Assembly: GCA_963676725.1 (NCBI GenBank)
Contig: OY781463.1
Coordinates: 5,084,001-5,148,000 of the forward strand
Reading direction: 5' to 3'
Length of the DNA: 64,000 nt
Source: G963662905 sp963676725
Lineage (GTDB): Bacteria; Bacteroidota; Bacteroidia; Bacteroidales; WRLA01
In this document: in pieces, positions 35,685 through 45,387 of the stretch
How positions within the stretch are numbered: position 1 is the stretch's first letter
Layout of the letters: each line of letters starts with the position of its first letter
The notes under the pieces: model-generated
What the model was told of the DNA's origin: nothing
The model's database searches: none
What the model saw: the letters and a program-made list of their open reading frames with translations, nothing else
Program-made: the position numbers and the translations under genes

Positions 35685-36677
35685 ATGAAATTACATCTTA
35701 AAAAGAACATCATCTATATTGGCCTGCCGATCTTTAGTTTGGTTTTATTCATTCTCATTACTTCAAGTCGGGAGCCATCGGTCAATTTGGATAAGAAGGA
35801 GCAGCAATTTCGCGATGAGTATCGTGTAATGTCGCCTCCTTTACCTTCAAAAATTGAGTTTGCCGGCGAAGCGGCCCCGCTTCAAATCTATTTTGTGCAG
35901 GAGAGTTTGGATCGGGAAATGTCCGTAAATATGTATTTTCATTCGTCCACGATCATGCTGTTTAAGAGGGCGCATCGGTATTTTCCCATCATCGAGCCTA
36001 TTCTAAAGCAACATGGTGTTCCTGATGATTTCAAATATCTTGCTTTAATAGAAAGTGGGCTAAGAAATGTTGTTTCGCCTGCCGGAGCAGCAGGTCCATG
36101 GCAGTTTATGAAGCATACCGGAAGGGAATACGGGCTGGAAGTGAACAAAGATATTGACGAGCGCTACAATTTAGTGAAAGCGACCCATTCTGCTTGCGAG
36201 TACATCAAGGATTCTTACGAGATTTATGGCAATTGGACTCTTGTTGCGGCTGCTTATAATGCGGGAAAAAGCCGCATCAAAAAGGTTTTGGAAGATCAAA
36301 AAACCGATAACTATTACGAGCTTTACCTAAATACGGAAACAGGTCGCTATGTTTATCGTATCCTGGCCATTAAGGAGATTTTTAAGCATCCGCAAGAATA
36401 TGGTTTCTATTTGAAAAAAAGCGATTTTTATCCAATTATCCCAACCTATACCATTACTGTTGATACAACGATTAATGATTTAGTGCGCTTTGCAAAATCT
36501 TATGATCTTTCGTATCGATTGCTGAAGGAATTTAACCCATGGATGCGTGCTCCACGTTTGCCGGACAAATCCAGGAAGAAATATACCATTACGCTTCCCA
36601 AGGAAGGTTTTACGGATTATAGCGAGAAACTCAAAAAACCTGAAGATGATGAAGGCTTTTTTCAAGGAATAGAGTAA
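35685..36677 (+). CDS. membrane-anchored lytic transglycosylase (SLT, MltD-like)
   Basis: A 330 aa protein with an N-terminal hydrophobic anchor (residues 9-27). The SLT domain (~105-230) has KYLALIESGLRNVVSPAGAA with catalytic Glu near 125, GPWQFMKHTGREYGL, and WTLVAAAYNAGKSRI. The C-terminal ~60 residues (TYTITVDTTINDLVRFAKSY) look like a LysM-type peptidoglycan-binding module, somewhat degenerate. It cleaves glycan strands with formation of 1,6-anhydro-muramic ends. The frame ends 28 bp before the uvrA ATG. Confidence 0.87.
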   Translation: MKLHLKKNIIYIGLPIFSLVLFILITSSREPSVNLDKKEQQFRDEYRVMSPPLPSKIEFAGEAAPLQIYFVQESLDREMSVNMYFHSSTIMLFKRAHRYFPIIEPILKQHGVPDDFKYLALIESGLRNVVSPAGAAGPWQFMKHTGREYGLEVNKDIDERYNLVKATHSACEYIKDSYEIYGNWTLVAAAYNAGKSRIKKVLEDQKTDNYYELYLNTETGRYVYRILAIKEIFKHPQEYGFYLKKSDFYPIIPTYTITVDTTINDLVRFAKSYDLSYRLLKEFNPWMRAPRLPDKSRKKYTITLPKEGFTDYSEKLKKPEDDEGFFQGIE

Positions 36678-36688
36678 TTTCGCAGCGA

Positions 36689-36696
36689 TAATTTTG
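36689..36696 (+). promoter_or_regulatory. -7 promoter box of uvrA
   Basis: TAATTTTG, ending 9 bp before the ATG at 36706. The TTG at 36694 that opens the longest frame is the end of this box. Confidence 0.45.
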
Positions 36697-36705
36697 AGGG
36701 CAGAT

Positions 36706-39567
36706 ATGGTAGAGCAGGAAGAACATCCTGAACAGGAATTTTCTGAAAGTACAGAAGTTTTACGCGTCGAAGGGGCTCGTGTGCACAACCTGAAAGATGT
36801 GCATGTGCAAATGCCACGCAATAAATTGGTTGTAATCACAGGTTTAAGTGGCAGCGGAAAGTCTTCCCTGGCTTTTGACACCATCTATGCCGAAGGGCAA
36901 AGGCGCTATATGGAAACATTCTCGGCCTATGCGCGTCAGTTTATTGGAAATCTTGAACGCCCTGATGTTGACCGTATAACAGGCTTAAGCCCTGTGATTT
37001 CCATCGAACAAAAAACCACAGGAAAAAACCCACGCTCTACTGTTGGAACCATCACCGAGATTTATGATTTCCTCCGTCTTCTTTTTGCCCGTGCTGCTGA
37101 TGCATACAGCTATAATACCGGAAAAAAGATGGTGCGCTATAGTGAAGATCAGATTATTAGCCTGATACAAAACACTTATGGCGATGGCAAAATATATATC
37201 CTTGCGCCTTTGGTAAAGGGCCGTAAAGGACATTATCGCGAATTGTTTGAGCAAGTCTTGCGTCAGGGCTATCTGAAAGTGCGCGTTGATGGAAAAGTGC
37301 AGGATATTGGACTGCGTATGCAGGTCGACCGCTATAAGATTCACGATATTGAAGTTGTTGTAGACCAGATTAAAGTAGATGAAAAATCCCTGCAAAGGCT
37401 ACGGAATTCAGTAAAAACTGCTCTGAAACTTGGGAAAGGAATGCTGATGATCGCCTCAAAGGATGATGATACCGTGCGCCATTTTAGCCGTCACCTGATG
37501 TGCCCGGAAACGGGCTTGTCTTACGAGGAGCCTGAACCAAATTCTTTTTCTTTTAATTCGCCTTATGGTGCTTGCCCTAGATGCAATGGACTTGGGGAAA
37601 TATCGGAAATAGATTTGGAGAAAATTTTTACGGATAAAACAAAAAGCATAAAGAAAGGCGGCATTGCGCCATTGGGAGAGTATAAAAATAATTGGATATT
37701 CAGCCAGGTGGAAGCAATTGGGCTGCGCTATGGCTTTGATCTTGATACTGCGATTGAAGATATTCCCGAAGAAGGAATCAATACTATTTTATACGGCTCA
37801 ACCGATGGCTATAAAGTGCAAAAGGAGTATATGGGAATTACAAGTACCTATACACTTAATTTTGAAGGAGTCGTAAATTTCATTTTAAATCAGTATCAGG
37901 AATCACCGAGTAAATCCATTCAGAAATGGGTGGGTGGTTTCCTGAATAAAATTGATTGCCCTGAATGTGGCGGTGCTCGCTTGAAAAAGGAATCTTTGTA
38001 TTTTAAAATTGATGATAAAAATATCGCTGATTTTGCACGCATGGACTTGCAGCAGCTTTCAGATGAAATTAATGGGCTCGAAGAAAAAATGGACTCCCGC
38101 CGTAAGGCAATTGGTAAAGAGATTATCCGTGAATTGCAATCACGGATTGGGTTTTTACTCGATGTTGGCTTGGATTACTTGAGTTTAAACAGAAGCGCCA
38201 AAACCCTTTCCGGTGGCGAAAGCCAAAGAATCAGGCTGGCAACACAAATCGGTTCGCAGCTTGTTGGTGTGCTTTATATCCTTGATGAACCGAGTATTGG
38301 GCTTCACCAACGCGATAATAACAGGCTGATTGATTCTTTGAAAAAACTTCGTGATATCGGCAATAGCGTAATTGTTGTAGAACACGATAAAGATATGATC
38401 CTCGCGGCCGATCATGTGATTGATATTGGTCCGGGTGCCGGGATTCATGGTGGTGAAATAGTTGCGCAAGGCTCTCCAAAAGACATGCACAATTGCGATA
38501 CACTTACTTGTGCCTATATGAACGGAAGTAAGCAAATACCCGTGCCGGCAAAAAGAAGGGAAGGCAACGGCAATATGATTGTTTTAAAAGGGGCAACAGG
38601 TAATAACCTCAGGGATGTTGCTTTAGTGTTGCCGCTGGGAAAAATGGTTTGTGTTACCGGAGTGAGTGGCAGTGGAAAATCAAGCCTTGTGAATAATACA
38701 CTTTATCCTATTTTAAGTGCTCATTTTTATCGCTCAGAAAAAAAGGCTTTGCCATATAAATCTATAAGCGGATTGGAACACATCAATAAAGTTATTGAAA
38801 TAGACCAATCGCCAATCGGCAGAACACCACGATCGAACCCTGCAACCTATACAAAGGTTTTTGACGAAATCAGGAAGCTTTTTGCCCAATTGCCGGAAGC
38901 ACAAATTCGTGGATATAAACCGGGTCGCTTCTCTTTTAATGTTAAAGGAGGGCGTTGCGAAACCTGCAAAGGTGCCGGGGTTCAGGTAATTGAAATGAAT
39001 TTCTTGCCCGATGTTTATGTGCTTTGCGATAGCTGCTACGGAAAACGATACAATCGCGAAACTTTGGAAGTACGTTATAAAGGGAAATCCATTAATGATA
39101 TCCTGAATATGACAATCAATCAGGCGGTTGCGTTTTTTGAGAATATTCCGAATATCCTGCAAAAGATTAAAACACTGAAAGAGGTGGGACTGGGATACCT
39201 TACTTTAGGACAGCAGTCAACAACCCTTTCCGGTGGTGAAGCGCAAAGGGTAAAACTTGCTACTGAACTATCACGCCGCGATACGGGAAAAACCCTTTAT
39301 ATACTCGATGAGCCTACAACAGGCCTTCATTTTGAGGATGTTAAAGTTCTGATGGAAGTGCTGCAAAAGCTTGTTGATAAAGGAAATACCGTATTGGTCA
39401 TTGAGCATAATATGGAAGTAATTAAGGTGGCTGATCATATTATTGATATGGGGCCGGAAGGTGGAAAAAGAGGCGGAACGATTATGGCATCCGGCACACC
39501 CGAACAGCTTGCTCAAGATAAAAAAAGCCTTACGGCACAATTTCTTAAAGTGGAATTAGAACATTAA
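36706..39567 (+). CDS. uvrA: excinuclease ABC subunit A
   Basis: About 953 aa from the ATG at 36706. UvrA is the damage-recognition ATPase of nucleotide excision repair. The first ATPase has TGLSGSGKSSLAFDTIYAEG; the zinc module follows with CPRCNGLG and CPECGGARL; the first signature is TLSGGESQRIRLATQ. The second ATPase has GVSGSGKSSLVNNTL, a zinc finger CETCKGAGVQVIEM...CDSCYG, and LSGGEAQRVKLATELS. The length is slightly above E. coli UvrA. uvrB and uvrC are elsewhere. folK follows with a 22 bp gap. Confidence 0.95.
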   Translation: MVEQEEHPEQEFSESTEVLRVEGARVHNLKDVHVQMPRNKLVVITGLSGSGKSSLAFDTIYAEGQRRYMETFSAYARQFIGNLERPDVDRITGLSPVISIEQKTTGKNPRSTVGTITEIYDFLRLLFARAADAYSYNTGKKMVRYSEDQIISLIQNTYGDGKIYILAPLVKGRKGHYRELFEQVLRQGYLKVRVDGKVQDIGLRMQVDRYKIHDIEVVVDQIKVDEKSLQRLRNSVKTALKLGKGMLMIASKDDDTVRHFSRHLMCPETGLSYEEPEPNSFSFNSPYGACPRCNGLGEISEIDLEKIFTDKTKSIKKGGIAPLGEYKNNWIFSQVEAIGLRYGFDLDTAIEDIPEEGINTILYGSTDGYKVQKEYMGITSTYTLNFEGVVNFILNQYQESPSKSIQKWVGGFLNKIDCPECGGARLKKESLYFKIDDKNIADFARMDLQQLSDEINGLEEKMDSRRKAIGKEIIRELQSRIGFLLDVGLDYLSLNRSAKTLSGGESQRIRLATQIGSQLVGVLYILDEPSIGLHQRDNNRLIDSLKKLRDIGNSVIVVEHDKDMILAADHVIDIGPGAGIHGGEIVAQGSPKDMHNCDTLTCAYMNGSKQIPVPAKRREGNGNMIVLKGATGNNLRDVALVLPLGKMVCVTGVSGSGKSSLVNNTLYPILSAHFYRSEKKALPYKSISGLEHINKVIEIDQSPIGRTPRSNPATYTKVFDEIRKLFAQLPEAQIRGYKPGRFSFNVKGGRCETCKGAGVQVIEMNFLPDVYVLCDSCYGKRYNRETLEVRYKGKSINDILNMTINQAVAFFENIPNILQKIKTLKEVGLGYLTLGQQSTTLSGGEAQRVKLATELSRRDTGKTLYILDEPTTGLHFEDVKVLMEVLQKLVDKGNTVLVIEHNMEVIKVADHIIDMGPEGGKRGGTIMASGTPEQLAQDKKSLTAQFLKVELEH

Positions 39568-39572
39568 TTTTG
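39565..39572 (+). promoter_or_regulatory. -7 promoter box of folK
   Basis: TAATTTTG overlaps the uvrA stop and ends 17 bp before the folK ATG. It suggests that folK can be transcribed independently of uvrA. Confidence 0.4.
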
Positions 39573-39589
39573 CAACTTATTCGCATACT

Positions 39590-40084
39590 ATGAATACTGC
39601 AATACTGCTCACCGGAAGTAATATCAAATCGAGAAGGAAATACCTTGCCCTTGCGACGGATGCCATAGCAAAAGAAATCGGGCAGGTTTTTGACAGCTCT
39701 GCCATTTATGAAACAGAATCCTGGGGATTTGATGCGAAAATGGCTTTTTTAAACCAGGCTTTATGCGTCAGAACCCCTTTGTGCGCCTCCGATGTTTTGG
39801 ATAAAATCCAAATTATTGAGAAGGAAATGGGCCGAAAACGAAATGCTGATGGTTCTTATTCTTCACGAACGATTGATGTTGATATCCTTTTTTTTAATGA
39901 TGAGGTGATTCATAATCCGAATTTGCAAATTCCACACCCACATCTGCATAAACGGATGTTTGCTTTAATGCCTCTAAATGATGTGGTTTCATCCTATGTG
40001 CATCCTGTATTGAAAAAGAATGTGGATGAATTATTAAAAGAATGTTCCGACCCTTTGGCTGTGGAGCTATTCCAAAATGCTTAA
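39590..40084 (+). CDS. folK: 2-amino-4-hydroxy-6-hydroxymethyldihydropteridine pyrophosphokinase
   Basis: A 164 aa enzyme that pyrophosphorylates hydroxymethyl-dihydropterin in folate synthesis. Family features are LLTGSNIKSRRKYL at the N-terminus, IYETESWGF, FLNQALCVRT, and the ATP/metal signature KEMGRKR...SRTIDVDILFFND, then IPHPHLHKRMFALMPL. The next gene, a deoxynucleoside kinase, begins 9 bp downstream; this pair is common in Bacteroidota. Confidence 0.93.
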   Translation: MNTAILLTGSNIKSRRKYLALATDAIAKEIGQVFDSSAIYETESWGFDAKMAFLNQALCVRTPLCASDVLDKIQIIEKEMGRKRNADGSYSSRTIDVDILFFNDEVIHNPNLQIPHPHLHKRMFALMPLNDVVSSYVHPVLKKNVDELLKECSDPLAVELFQNA

Positions 40085-40093
40085 ATTCGCAGC

Positions 40094-40726
40094 ATGCATT
40101 ATAACTATATCGCCATAGAAGGAGCTATCGGAGCAGGGAAAACCAGCCTTGCAACGATGATGTCGGAGGATTATAATGCAAAATTAATTCTGGAACAGTT
40201 TGAAGATAACTCATTTCTACCAAAATTTTATAAAAATCCAGATAAATACGCCTTTCCCTTGGAGCTTTCCTTTCTTGCGGAACGCTTTCAGCAGCTGCGC
40301 GAACAATTAAGCGCTCAGGATTTATTTCGCGATTTTACCATTTCTGATTATTTTATCAATAAATCACTGATTTTTGCCAGAAAGACCTTGCCTCAGGATA
40401 TCTTTAGCCTGTATGCCAATCTTTTTGAAATTATCAGCCTTTCGCTTCCACGCCCCGATTTGCTTGTTTATCTTTATGTGCATATCGAGCGTTTGCAGGA
40501 AAATATTAAAATGCGTGGCCGGAGCTATGAGCAAGATATAAAACCATCCTATCTGAAAAATATTCAATCCGGATATCTTGATTTTCTTCGCCGCCAAACG
40601 CAAATGCGCATATTGATTATTGATACAAACGAATTGGATTTTGTGCATAAGCCCGAAGACTATAAAAAACTGACATCCATCATCAGGCAGGATTATCCCA
40701 TTGGTGTTCATCAGGTGATTCCTTAG
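40094..40726 (+). CDS. deoxynucleoside kinase (dNK family)
   Basis: A 210 aa kinase of the deoxyadenosine/deoxyguanosine kinase family, which phosphorylates salvaged deoxynucleosides. The P-loop is IAIEGAIGAGKTSLA near 5-19. The DRx-like substrate segment is FTISDYFINKSLIFARKTL. The LID region KMRGRSYEQDIKPSYL carries the conserved arginines. The exact base preference cannot be read. It is probably co-transcribed with folK. Confidence 0.87.
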   Translation: MHYNYIAIEGAIGAGKTSLATMMSEDYNAKLILEQFEDNSFLPKFYKNPDKYAFPLELSFLAERFQQLREQLSAQDLFRDFTISDYFINKSLIFARKTLPQDIFSLYANLFEIISLSLPRPDLLVYLYVHIERLQENIKMRGRSYEQDIKPSYLKNIQSGYLDFLRRQTQMRILIIDTNELDFVHKPEDYKKLTSIIRQDYPIGVHQVIP

Positions 40727-40907
40727 TTCTCTATATTTTTCCTGAAAATCAGGCCAGGTTAATGCATATTTATCGAGAGGTTAATATTGGTCATCAAACA
40801 CATTTTGAGTAAATTATGCTTTTTATGGTGGTGAATCCATGTATCATTCGTTTGAAGAATTTCGAATGAAGGTATAGGGATACAATCAAATCCTATGATT
40901 ATACGTT

Positions 40908-40915
40908 TATATTTG
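40908..40915 (+). promoter_or_regulatory. -7 promoter box of the DUF3108 gene
   Basis: TATATTTG, ending 31 bp before the ATG at 40947. No TTG at -33. Confidence 0.4.
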
Positions 40916-40946
40916 TAGTACAGAAATTTGAAATAATGAAACACGA

Positions 40947-41756
40947 ATGATGAAAACAAGAATAAGCTTTGTGCTGTTTTTTTTGATGTTGGCTTTGCCT
41001 TTTAGCTCCGATGCTCAGGAATACAGGACAATAAATAACGAAGCATTCGATCGTGGCGAAAAACTTGGTTTCAGGGCATATTATCGCTCATGGATTACAG
41101 GGAAAATGACCGCTGGTTATGCCGATTTGCATGTGACCGAGGAAGATAGCCTATTTTATGGCCGCCCAACCTATCATGTTGTTTCTGAGGGGAAAAGTGC
41201 AAAATTTTTCGATTGGTTTTTTAAGGTTCGCGATCGTTTCGAGTCTTATTTTGATGAGCAGGCCATGTTCTCTTATCATTTTATCCGGCGCACGCGTGAA
41301 GGAGGGTATGTAAAGGACGATGATGTGGATTTTTATCCGGACAGCCTTTTTGCACGCAGTCGTAAAACCACTAAAGAAATCCCTTTGTATATTCAGGATT
41401 TTGTGTCTGCTGTGTATTATGCCCGTACGCTCGATTTTTCAAATGCAGTGGAAGGCAAAACATTTCCTATTGATTTTTTCCTCGACGACTCTGTTTATGT
41501 AAGTATGGTAAAATACCTTGGTGTGGAGGAGATTAAGACGCGTTTAGGGAAATTCCGTGCGCATAAATTTGCGCCGATGATGGCTACGGGAAAGGTTTTT
41601 GCCGATGAATATCCCTTATTTGTTTGGGTGAGCGCCGATAAAAATAAAATTCCTTTAAAGGTTGAAGGAAAAGTAGTTGTTGGCTCTGTTGCTGCCGAGC
41701 TTATTGATTTTGAAAATCTTCGTAACCCATTTGATGCACGCATTAAAGATGATTAA
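40947..41756 (+). CDS. exported DUF3108-family protein
   Basis: A 269 aa protein with a signal peptide (ISFVLFFLMLALPFSSDAQ). The mature protein begins YRTINNEAFDRGEKLGFRAY and has SGDADLHV-like GYADLHVTEEDSLFYGRPTY, WFFKVRDRFESYFDE and DFVSAVYYARTLDFS, all typical of DUF3108 (periplasmic, beta-rich). PLFVWVSADKNKIPLKVEGK is the usual ending. A second ATG at 40950 is equally possible. Function is unknown for the family; an envelope role is inferred. Confidence 0.8.
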   Translation: MMKTRISFVLFFLMLALPFSSDAQEYRTINNEAFDRGEKLGFRAYYRSWITGKMTAGYADLHVTEEDSLFYGRPTYHVVSEGKSAKFFDWFFKVRDRFESYFDEQAMFSYHFIRRTREGGYVKDDDVDFYPDSLFARSRKTTKEIPLYIQDFVSAVYYARTLDFSNAVEGKTFPIDFFLDDSVYVSMVKYLGVEEIKTRLGKFRAHKFAPMMATGKVFADEYPLFVWVSADKNKIPLKVEGKVVVGSVAAELIDFENLRNPFDARIKDD

Positions 41757-41777
41757 AACAGCTTTCTGTATTGGCTT

Positions 41778-43859
41778 TTACTCTTTTGAGGTGATGCGAA
41801 TAAAAACCCGAGTTCCACAAGCCTGACCATTTTCATCATATAAATCTTCAATTTTTTGTTCAATTTTTCGACTATGGAGTTTATCGAAAAGCTGATAGAT
41901 TTTTTCGCTTAGGGGAATGCCTATGCCTGTTCCACCTGTTTTTAGCTCTTTCGCTCTTTCGCGGCCAATGCCATTGTCTTCAATTGTGACGGAAAATTCT
42001 TCAGGACTGCCTTTTATTATGATTTCCAGCATTCCTCCTTCATTACGAGGCATCAGGCCGTGTTTTATTGCATTTTCAACATGTATTTGCAGAATCATCC
42101 GGGGCACAAATAGCTGCGGAACAAGTTCTTGATCGTATGAGATTCTGTAATCAAAATGATTGCTAAACCTGATTTTTTGCACATCCAGAAAGCCTTCTAC
42201 AAAATCAATTTCCTCGCTAAGCGGAACCTTGGTTTTTTCGGCTTTATTCATGCTTAGGCGAATCAAATTACTAAAGCGTAATAATAAATTATTGGCTTCT
42301 TCTTTGTCTTCTTTATAAATTAACGCGCTAATTGTTGTAAGAATATTGAAAATAAAATGGGGGTTTAATTGGTTGCGCAAAGAAATCATATGCAGTTCGT
42401 TGATTTCCCTTTCCATCTCATATACTTTTTGGAGTCGCTTTTTTTGTATCCGAAGCACCATAATAAAAAAACCAACCCAAAACAGATATACAAGCAGCCA
42501 TATAAGATACTTCATAAAATACCATTTGTTTTCTTTGAATTCATAAAGGTGTGTTTCATTTCCATTATTTATGTACAGCTGATCGGGTTTATTAGGGAAA
42601 TATCCAACACTAATAGAACGACGATTGCTAATGGGAAGATCAATTTCGACTGTTTGTTTAAATCCATTGATACAGAGGTAGCACTCTTTTGTTTTATAGT
42701 CCTCCACAAGAAAATCCAATTTCCCATCATGACCTAGATCTATTGAGAAAAAATTAGGCCGATTAATAGGAATATCATTGATATATGTGATTTCTTTTTC
42801 AAAGTCCCTATTAAAAGTAAAAAAATCAAATCCCTCGGATTCCATTAAAAAATAATCAGTATATTGATTTGCAATAATTGTTTCCGGAACAATTATTTTA
42901 TAATAACAAGAGTCGATATGCTTTATTTTTTCTCCTTTATAATTATAAATATCAGTAATAAAAATTCTTTCATCATTTCTTTTTATTGAAGTTGTTGAAA
43001 GAATGTCCGTGGAATTTTTAATTGGAATTAGCACATTTTGACAATATTCCCCTCCAATAGATACAGGTTGAAATAAAAATTCAAGTTTGTTATTCAATGC
43101 CAGCGTCCAAATCTGATCATCTTTATAAGGAGTTGTGGATGAATCGGGATAATTATTTACGGAACTGTTTGCAATATATATCTCTTCCTTGTCGTTTCCA
43201 TCAGCATCACAGCAAATTAAATTACAAATATAAAAGCCCGAAAGCGGTGAATTTAATAAAGTGTCATTATGGATGTCCCATGCAAAAACAGCCCTTGGCC
43301 TTTTCGAAAATGAAGCATTTACATAAAAAAGTATTTCTTTGAAGCCATCATCATTCAGGTCGGGACAGGCAATTGTATAAGCAAACCAGTCTTCCTTTTT
43401 ATTAAATAAGGAAATTTTGCTTATAAAGCGGCTTTTGATATGAGCCTCCTGATTGTTCATTGGGGGCTCAACGCTATGGAGAAATAGGCTGTCGTCTTTA
43501 TATGCAAAAGCATAGACCTCATCTAGCCCATTATTATCATAATCGGCCACTTTAATATTTGAATAATTCAGCCATTTTCCTTTAAAATTATGCTGACTGA
43601 TTACTGTGCTCTCATCGTAATTAAAGCGAAAAAAAGGTACAGCAGCTGGGTTGTTCAGTCCAATACTAAACTGTTCGCTCTTTCCATCATGATTGAAATC
43701 ATGAAAATAATAGTATGTAGAATGATTTTGTTGGTGTTTGAAGATTTCCAGCAAATTCAGCTCATGCTTATTAAAGCTCCATGGCACAGCCAATATCGTA
43801 ATAATTGCAGGCAATAATGCCAATAACCATGGACTGAAAAAAAGGCGAAATTGTTTCAT
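41778..43859 (-). CDS. sensor histidine kinase with FG-GAP/VCBS-like extracytoplasmic domain
   Basis: A 693 aa protein. After a signal/anchor (residues 5-28) comes a ~400-residue extracytoplasmic region with repeated acidic loops of the calcium-binding FG-GAP type: FHDFNHDGKSEQFS, VADYDNNGLDEVYAF, CPDLNDDGFKEILF, CDADGNDKEEIYIA and IDLGHDGKLDFLVED. A membrane helix (near 450) leads to a LytS-type kinase: RNQLNPHFIFNILTTISALI near 495 and NAIKHGLMPRNEGG, DNGIGRERAKELK, GGTGIGIPLSEKIYQLF. No response regulator is adjacent. A beta-propeller sensor fused to this kinase class is unusual; the ligand is unknown. Confidence 0.8.
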   Translation of the reverse strand: MKQFRLFFSPWLLALLPAIITILAVPWSFNKHELNLLEIFKHQQNHSTYYYFHDFNHDGKSEQFSIGLNNPAAVPFFRFNYDESTVISQHNFKGKWLNYSNIKVADYDNNGLDEVYAFAYKDDSLFLHSVEPPMNNQEAHIKSRFISKISLFNKKEDWFAYTIACPDLNDDGFKEILFYVNASFSKRPRAVFAWDIHNDTLLNSPLSGFYICNLICCDADGNDKEEIYIANSSVNNYPDSSTTPYKDDQIWTLALNNKLEFLFQPVSIGGEYCQNVLIPIKNSTDILSTTSIKRNDERIFITDIYNYKGEKIKHIDSCYYKIIVPETIIANQYTDYFLMESEGFDFFTFNRDFEKEITYINDIPINRPNFFSIDLGHDGKLDFLVEDYKTKECYLCINGFKQTVEIDLPISNRRSISVGYFPNKPDQLYINNGNETHLYEFKENKWYFMKYLIWLLVYLFWVGFFIMVLRIQKKRLQKVYEMEREINELHMISLRNQLNPHFIFNILTTISALIYKEDKEEANNLLLRFSNLIRLSMNKAEKTKVPLSEEIDFVEGFLDVQKIRFSNHFDYRISYDQELVPQLFVPRMILQIHVENAIKHGLMPRNEGGMLEIIIKGSPEEFSVTIEDNGIGRERAKELKTGGTGIGIPLSEKIYQLFDKLHSRKIEQKIEDLYDENGQACGTRVFIRITSKE

Positions 43860-43879
43860 AATGCTTGCTTACATCCAAG

Positions 43880-43887
43880 CAAATATA
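43880..43887 (-). promoter_or_regulatory. -7 promoter box of the FG-GAP kinase gene
   Basis: TATATTTG on the minus strand, ending 20 bp before the ATG at 43859. Confidence 0.45.
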
Positions 43888-44002
43888 ATAAAAACAACGA
43901 TATGCATTTAATACAGAAGCTGCATTTTTCAAAAGATAAAATCAGTCAAATAAAATGTGCCCATAATTTTTTGGGGGAATCCTAAAATATGGGTAATAAT
44001 AA

Positions 44003-44058
44003 TATTAAAAAAGCCTTCCCTTACTCCTTAAGAAGCAAATGGAAACAAGGAAGGTTTA
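44003..44058 (-). terminator. rho-independent terminator of the helicase gene
   Basis: Read on the minus strand, AAACCTTCC pairs with GGAAGGCTT (one wobble) around a 29 nt loop, followed by six T. It overlaps the stop codon by a few bases. Confidence 0.65.
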
Positions 44059-45360
44059 AAGGATTCGTATCCTTAATTTTTTCTTTTTTAGTTTTGTATT
44101 ATTGAGTGCATTAAGTGTTTCTTGGGCTTTCGCCTTTTTTACGGCAACAAAAGCACCTTCTTGTTTTATTTCAATCAGTCCGAGCTCATCCATGTCAAGT
44201 CCACCTTGTTTTAAGAAGAAACCCGCAATATCCCCTTTAGAAATTTTATCGCGTCTGCCACCGGAAATGTATAATGTGGTCCATTCAGGCTCTTTCGGGT
44301 CAATATCAGTAAATTCTGCGATTTCTTCCTGTACTCCTTTTGGATAAACAAAGTCAGGCAGTTCTTCTTTAGGTCCCCTGAGGACATATGCCGTTCCATC
44401 TTTCCCCATCCTCGCTGTTCTTCCATTTCTGTGTAAAAATTCATGGCTTTTCCGCGGAAGCTGATAATGAATAATATATTCCATTTCGGGTACATCGATG
44501 CCTCTGGCAGCAAGATCTGTTGCAAGAATCAGTTGATGAGTTCCATTGCGGAATTTTATCAGAACATTCTCTCTATCCATTTGCTCCATTCCACCGTGAA
44601 AGCATCCATGAAGAATATCGTTTGCCGCCAAAGCAGCGCTAACTTCCTGTATGCTGTCTTTAAAATTACAAAACACAATCCCTTGTTTATGGGAGAGCGG
44701 CTTTAATACCGATACAAGCGCCCTAAGCTTATCTTTTGTTGGGGAAACAATACTTTTTACACGAAGATTTTGAATTTCTTCATCTAGTTTATCAAGGGTT
44801 ACAGGATTGCTCATCCCGACAAATTCGGGGATTTCAAGTTTTTGTGTTGCAGAGGTTAGGATTTTTTTTCGAACATTGGGCAAAGCGCGCACAATTTGAA
44901 CCATATCCTTTTCAAAACCAATTTCCAGAGATTTATCAAATTCGTCAAGAATTAGGGTTTGAATAAATTCTGTGGAGAAATGTTCTCTTCTGATATGGTC
45001 GGCAATACGCCCGGGCGTTCCAACAAGAACAGCGGGTTTATGCTTTAGGTCGATTCTGTCCTGCGATCCGGCACGGCCACCATAAACAGCGTTGACTTTA
45101 AAGCCAGTGCCTAATTTTCTGGCTACCTGATCGATTTGAATGGCCAATTCGCGCGATGGAGCAAGGATGATGCATTGAAGCTCAGGGATATTCCGGTCTA
45201 AACCGGCCATCATCGGTAATAGAAACGCAAGGGTTTTGCCTGTGCCTGTTGGCGATAGGAGGACAATTTCCTGATTGCTATTTATCAACTCAATAGCTTC
45301 TTCCTGCATGGCATTTAGTTTTTTAATGCCCAGCTTTTCAAGGATTTGTTCGGTATTCAT
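44056..45360 (-). CDS. DEAD-box RNA helicase, DbpA-like, with DEFD motif II
   Basis: About 434 aa from the ATG at 45360 (19 bp after a -7 box); the ATG at 45375 is too close to that box. It has the Q motif, Walker A LLSPTGTGKTLAFLLP, PSRELAIQ, TPGRI, motif II as DEFD in LILDEFDKSLEIGF, SAT, and HRNGRTARMG. The C-terminal ~75 residues (WTTLYISGGRRDKISKGDIA) match the DbpA RNA-binding domain, which in E. coli binds 23S rRNA. The DEFD form occurs in some related families; here the third residue of the box is Phe and the aspartate pair is intact. A role in ribosome assembly is inferred. Confidence 0.88.
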   Translation of the reverse strand: MNTEQILEKLGIKKLNAMQEEAIELINSNQEIVLLSPTGTGKTLAFLLPMMAGLDRNIPELQCIILAPSRELAIQIDQVARKLGTGFKVNAVYGGRAGSQDRIDLKHKPAVLVGTPGRIADHIRREHFSTEFIQTLILDEFDKSLEIGFEKDMVQIVRALPNVRKKILTSATQKLEIPEFVGMSNPVTLDKLDEEIQNLRVKSIVSPTKDKLRALVSVLKPLSHKQGIVFCNFKDSIQEVSAALAANDILHGCFHGGMEQMDRENVLIKFRNGTHQLILATDLAARGIDVPEMEYIIHYQLPRKSHEFLHRNGRTARMGKDGTAYVLRGPKEELPDFVYPKGVQEEIAEFTDIDPKEPEWTTLYISGGRRDKISKGDIAGFFLKQGGLDMDELGLIEIKQEGAFVAVKKAKAQETLNALNNTKLKKKKLRIRIL

Positions 45361-45379
45361 ATTCTGATGTTGCATGCTG

Positions 45380-45387
45380 CAAAGGTA
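45380..45387 (-). promoter_or_regulatory. -7 promoter box of the helicase gene
   Basis: TACCTTTG on the minus strand, ending 19 bp before the ATG at 45360. Confidence 0.5.
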
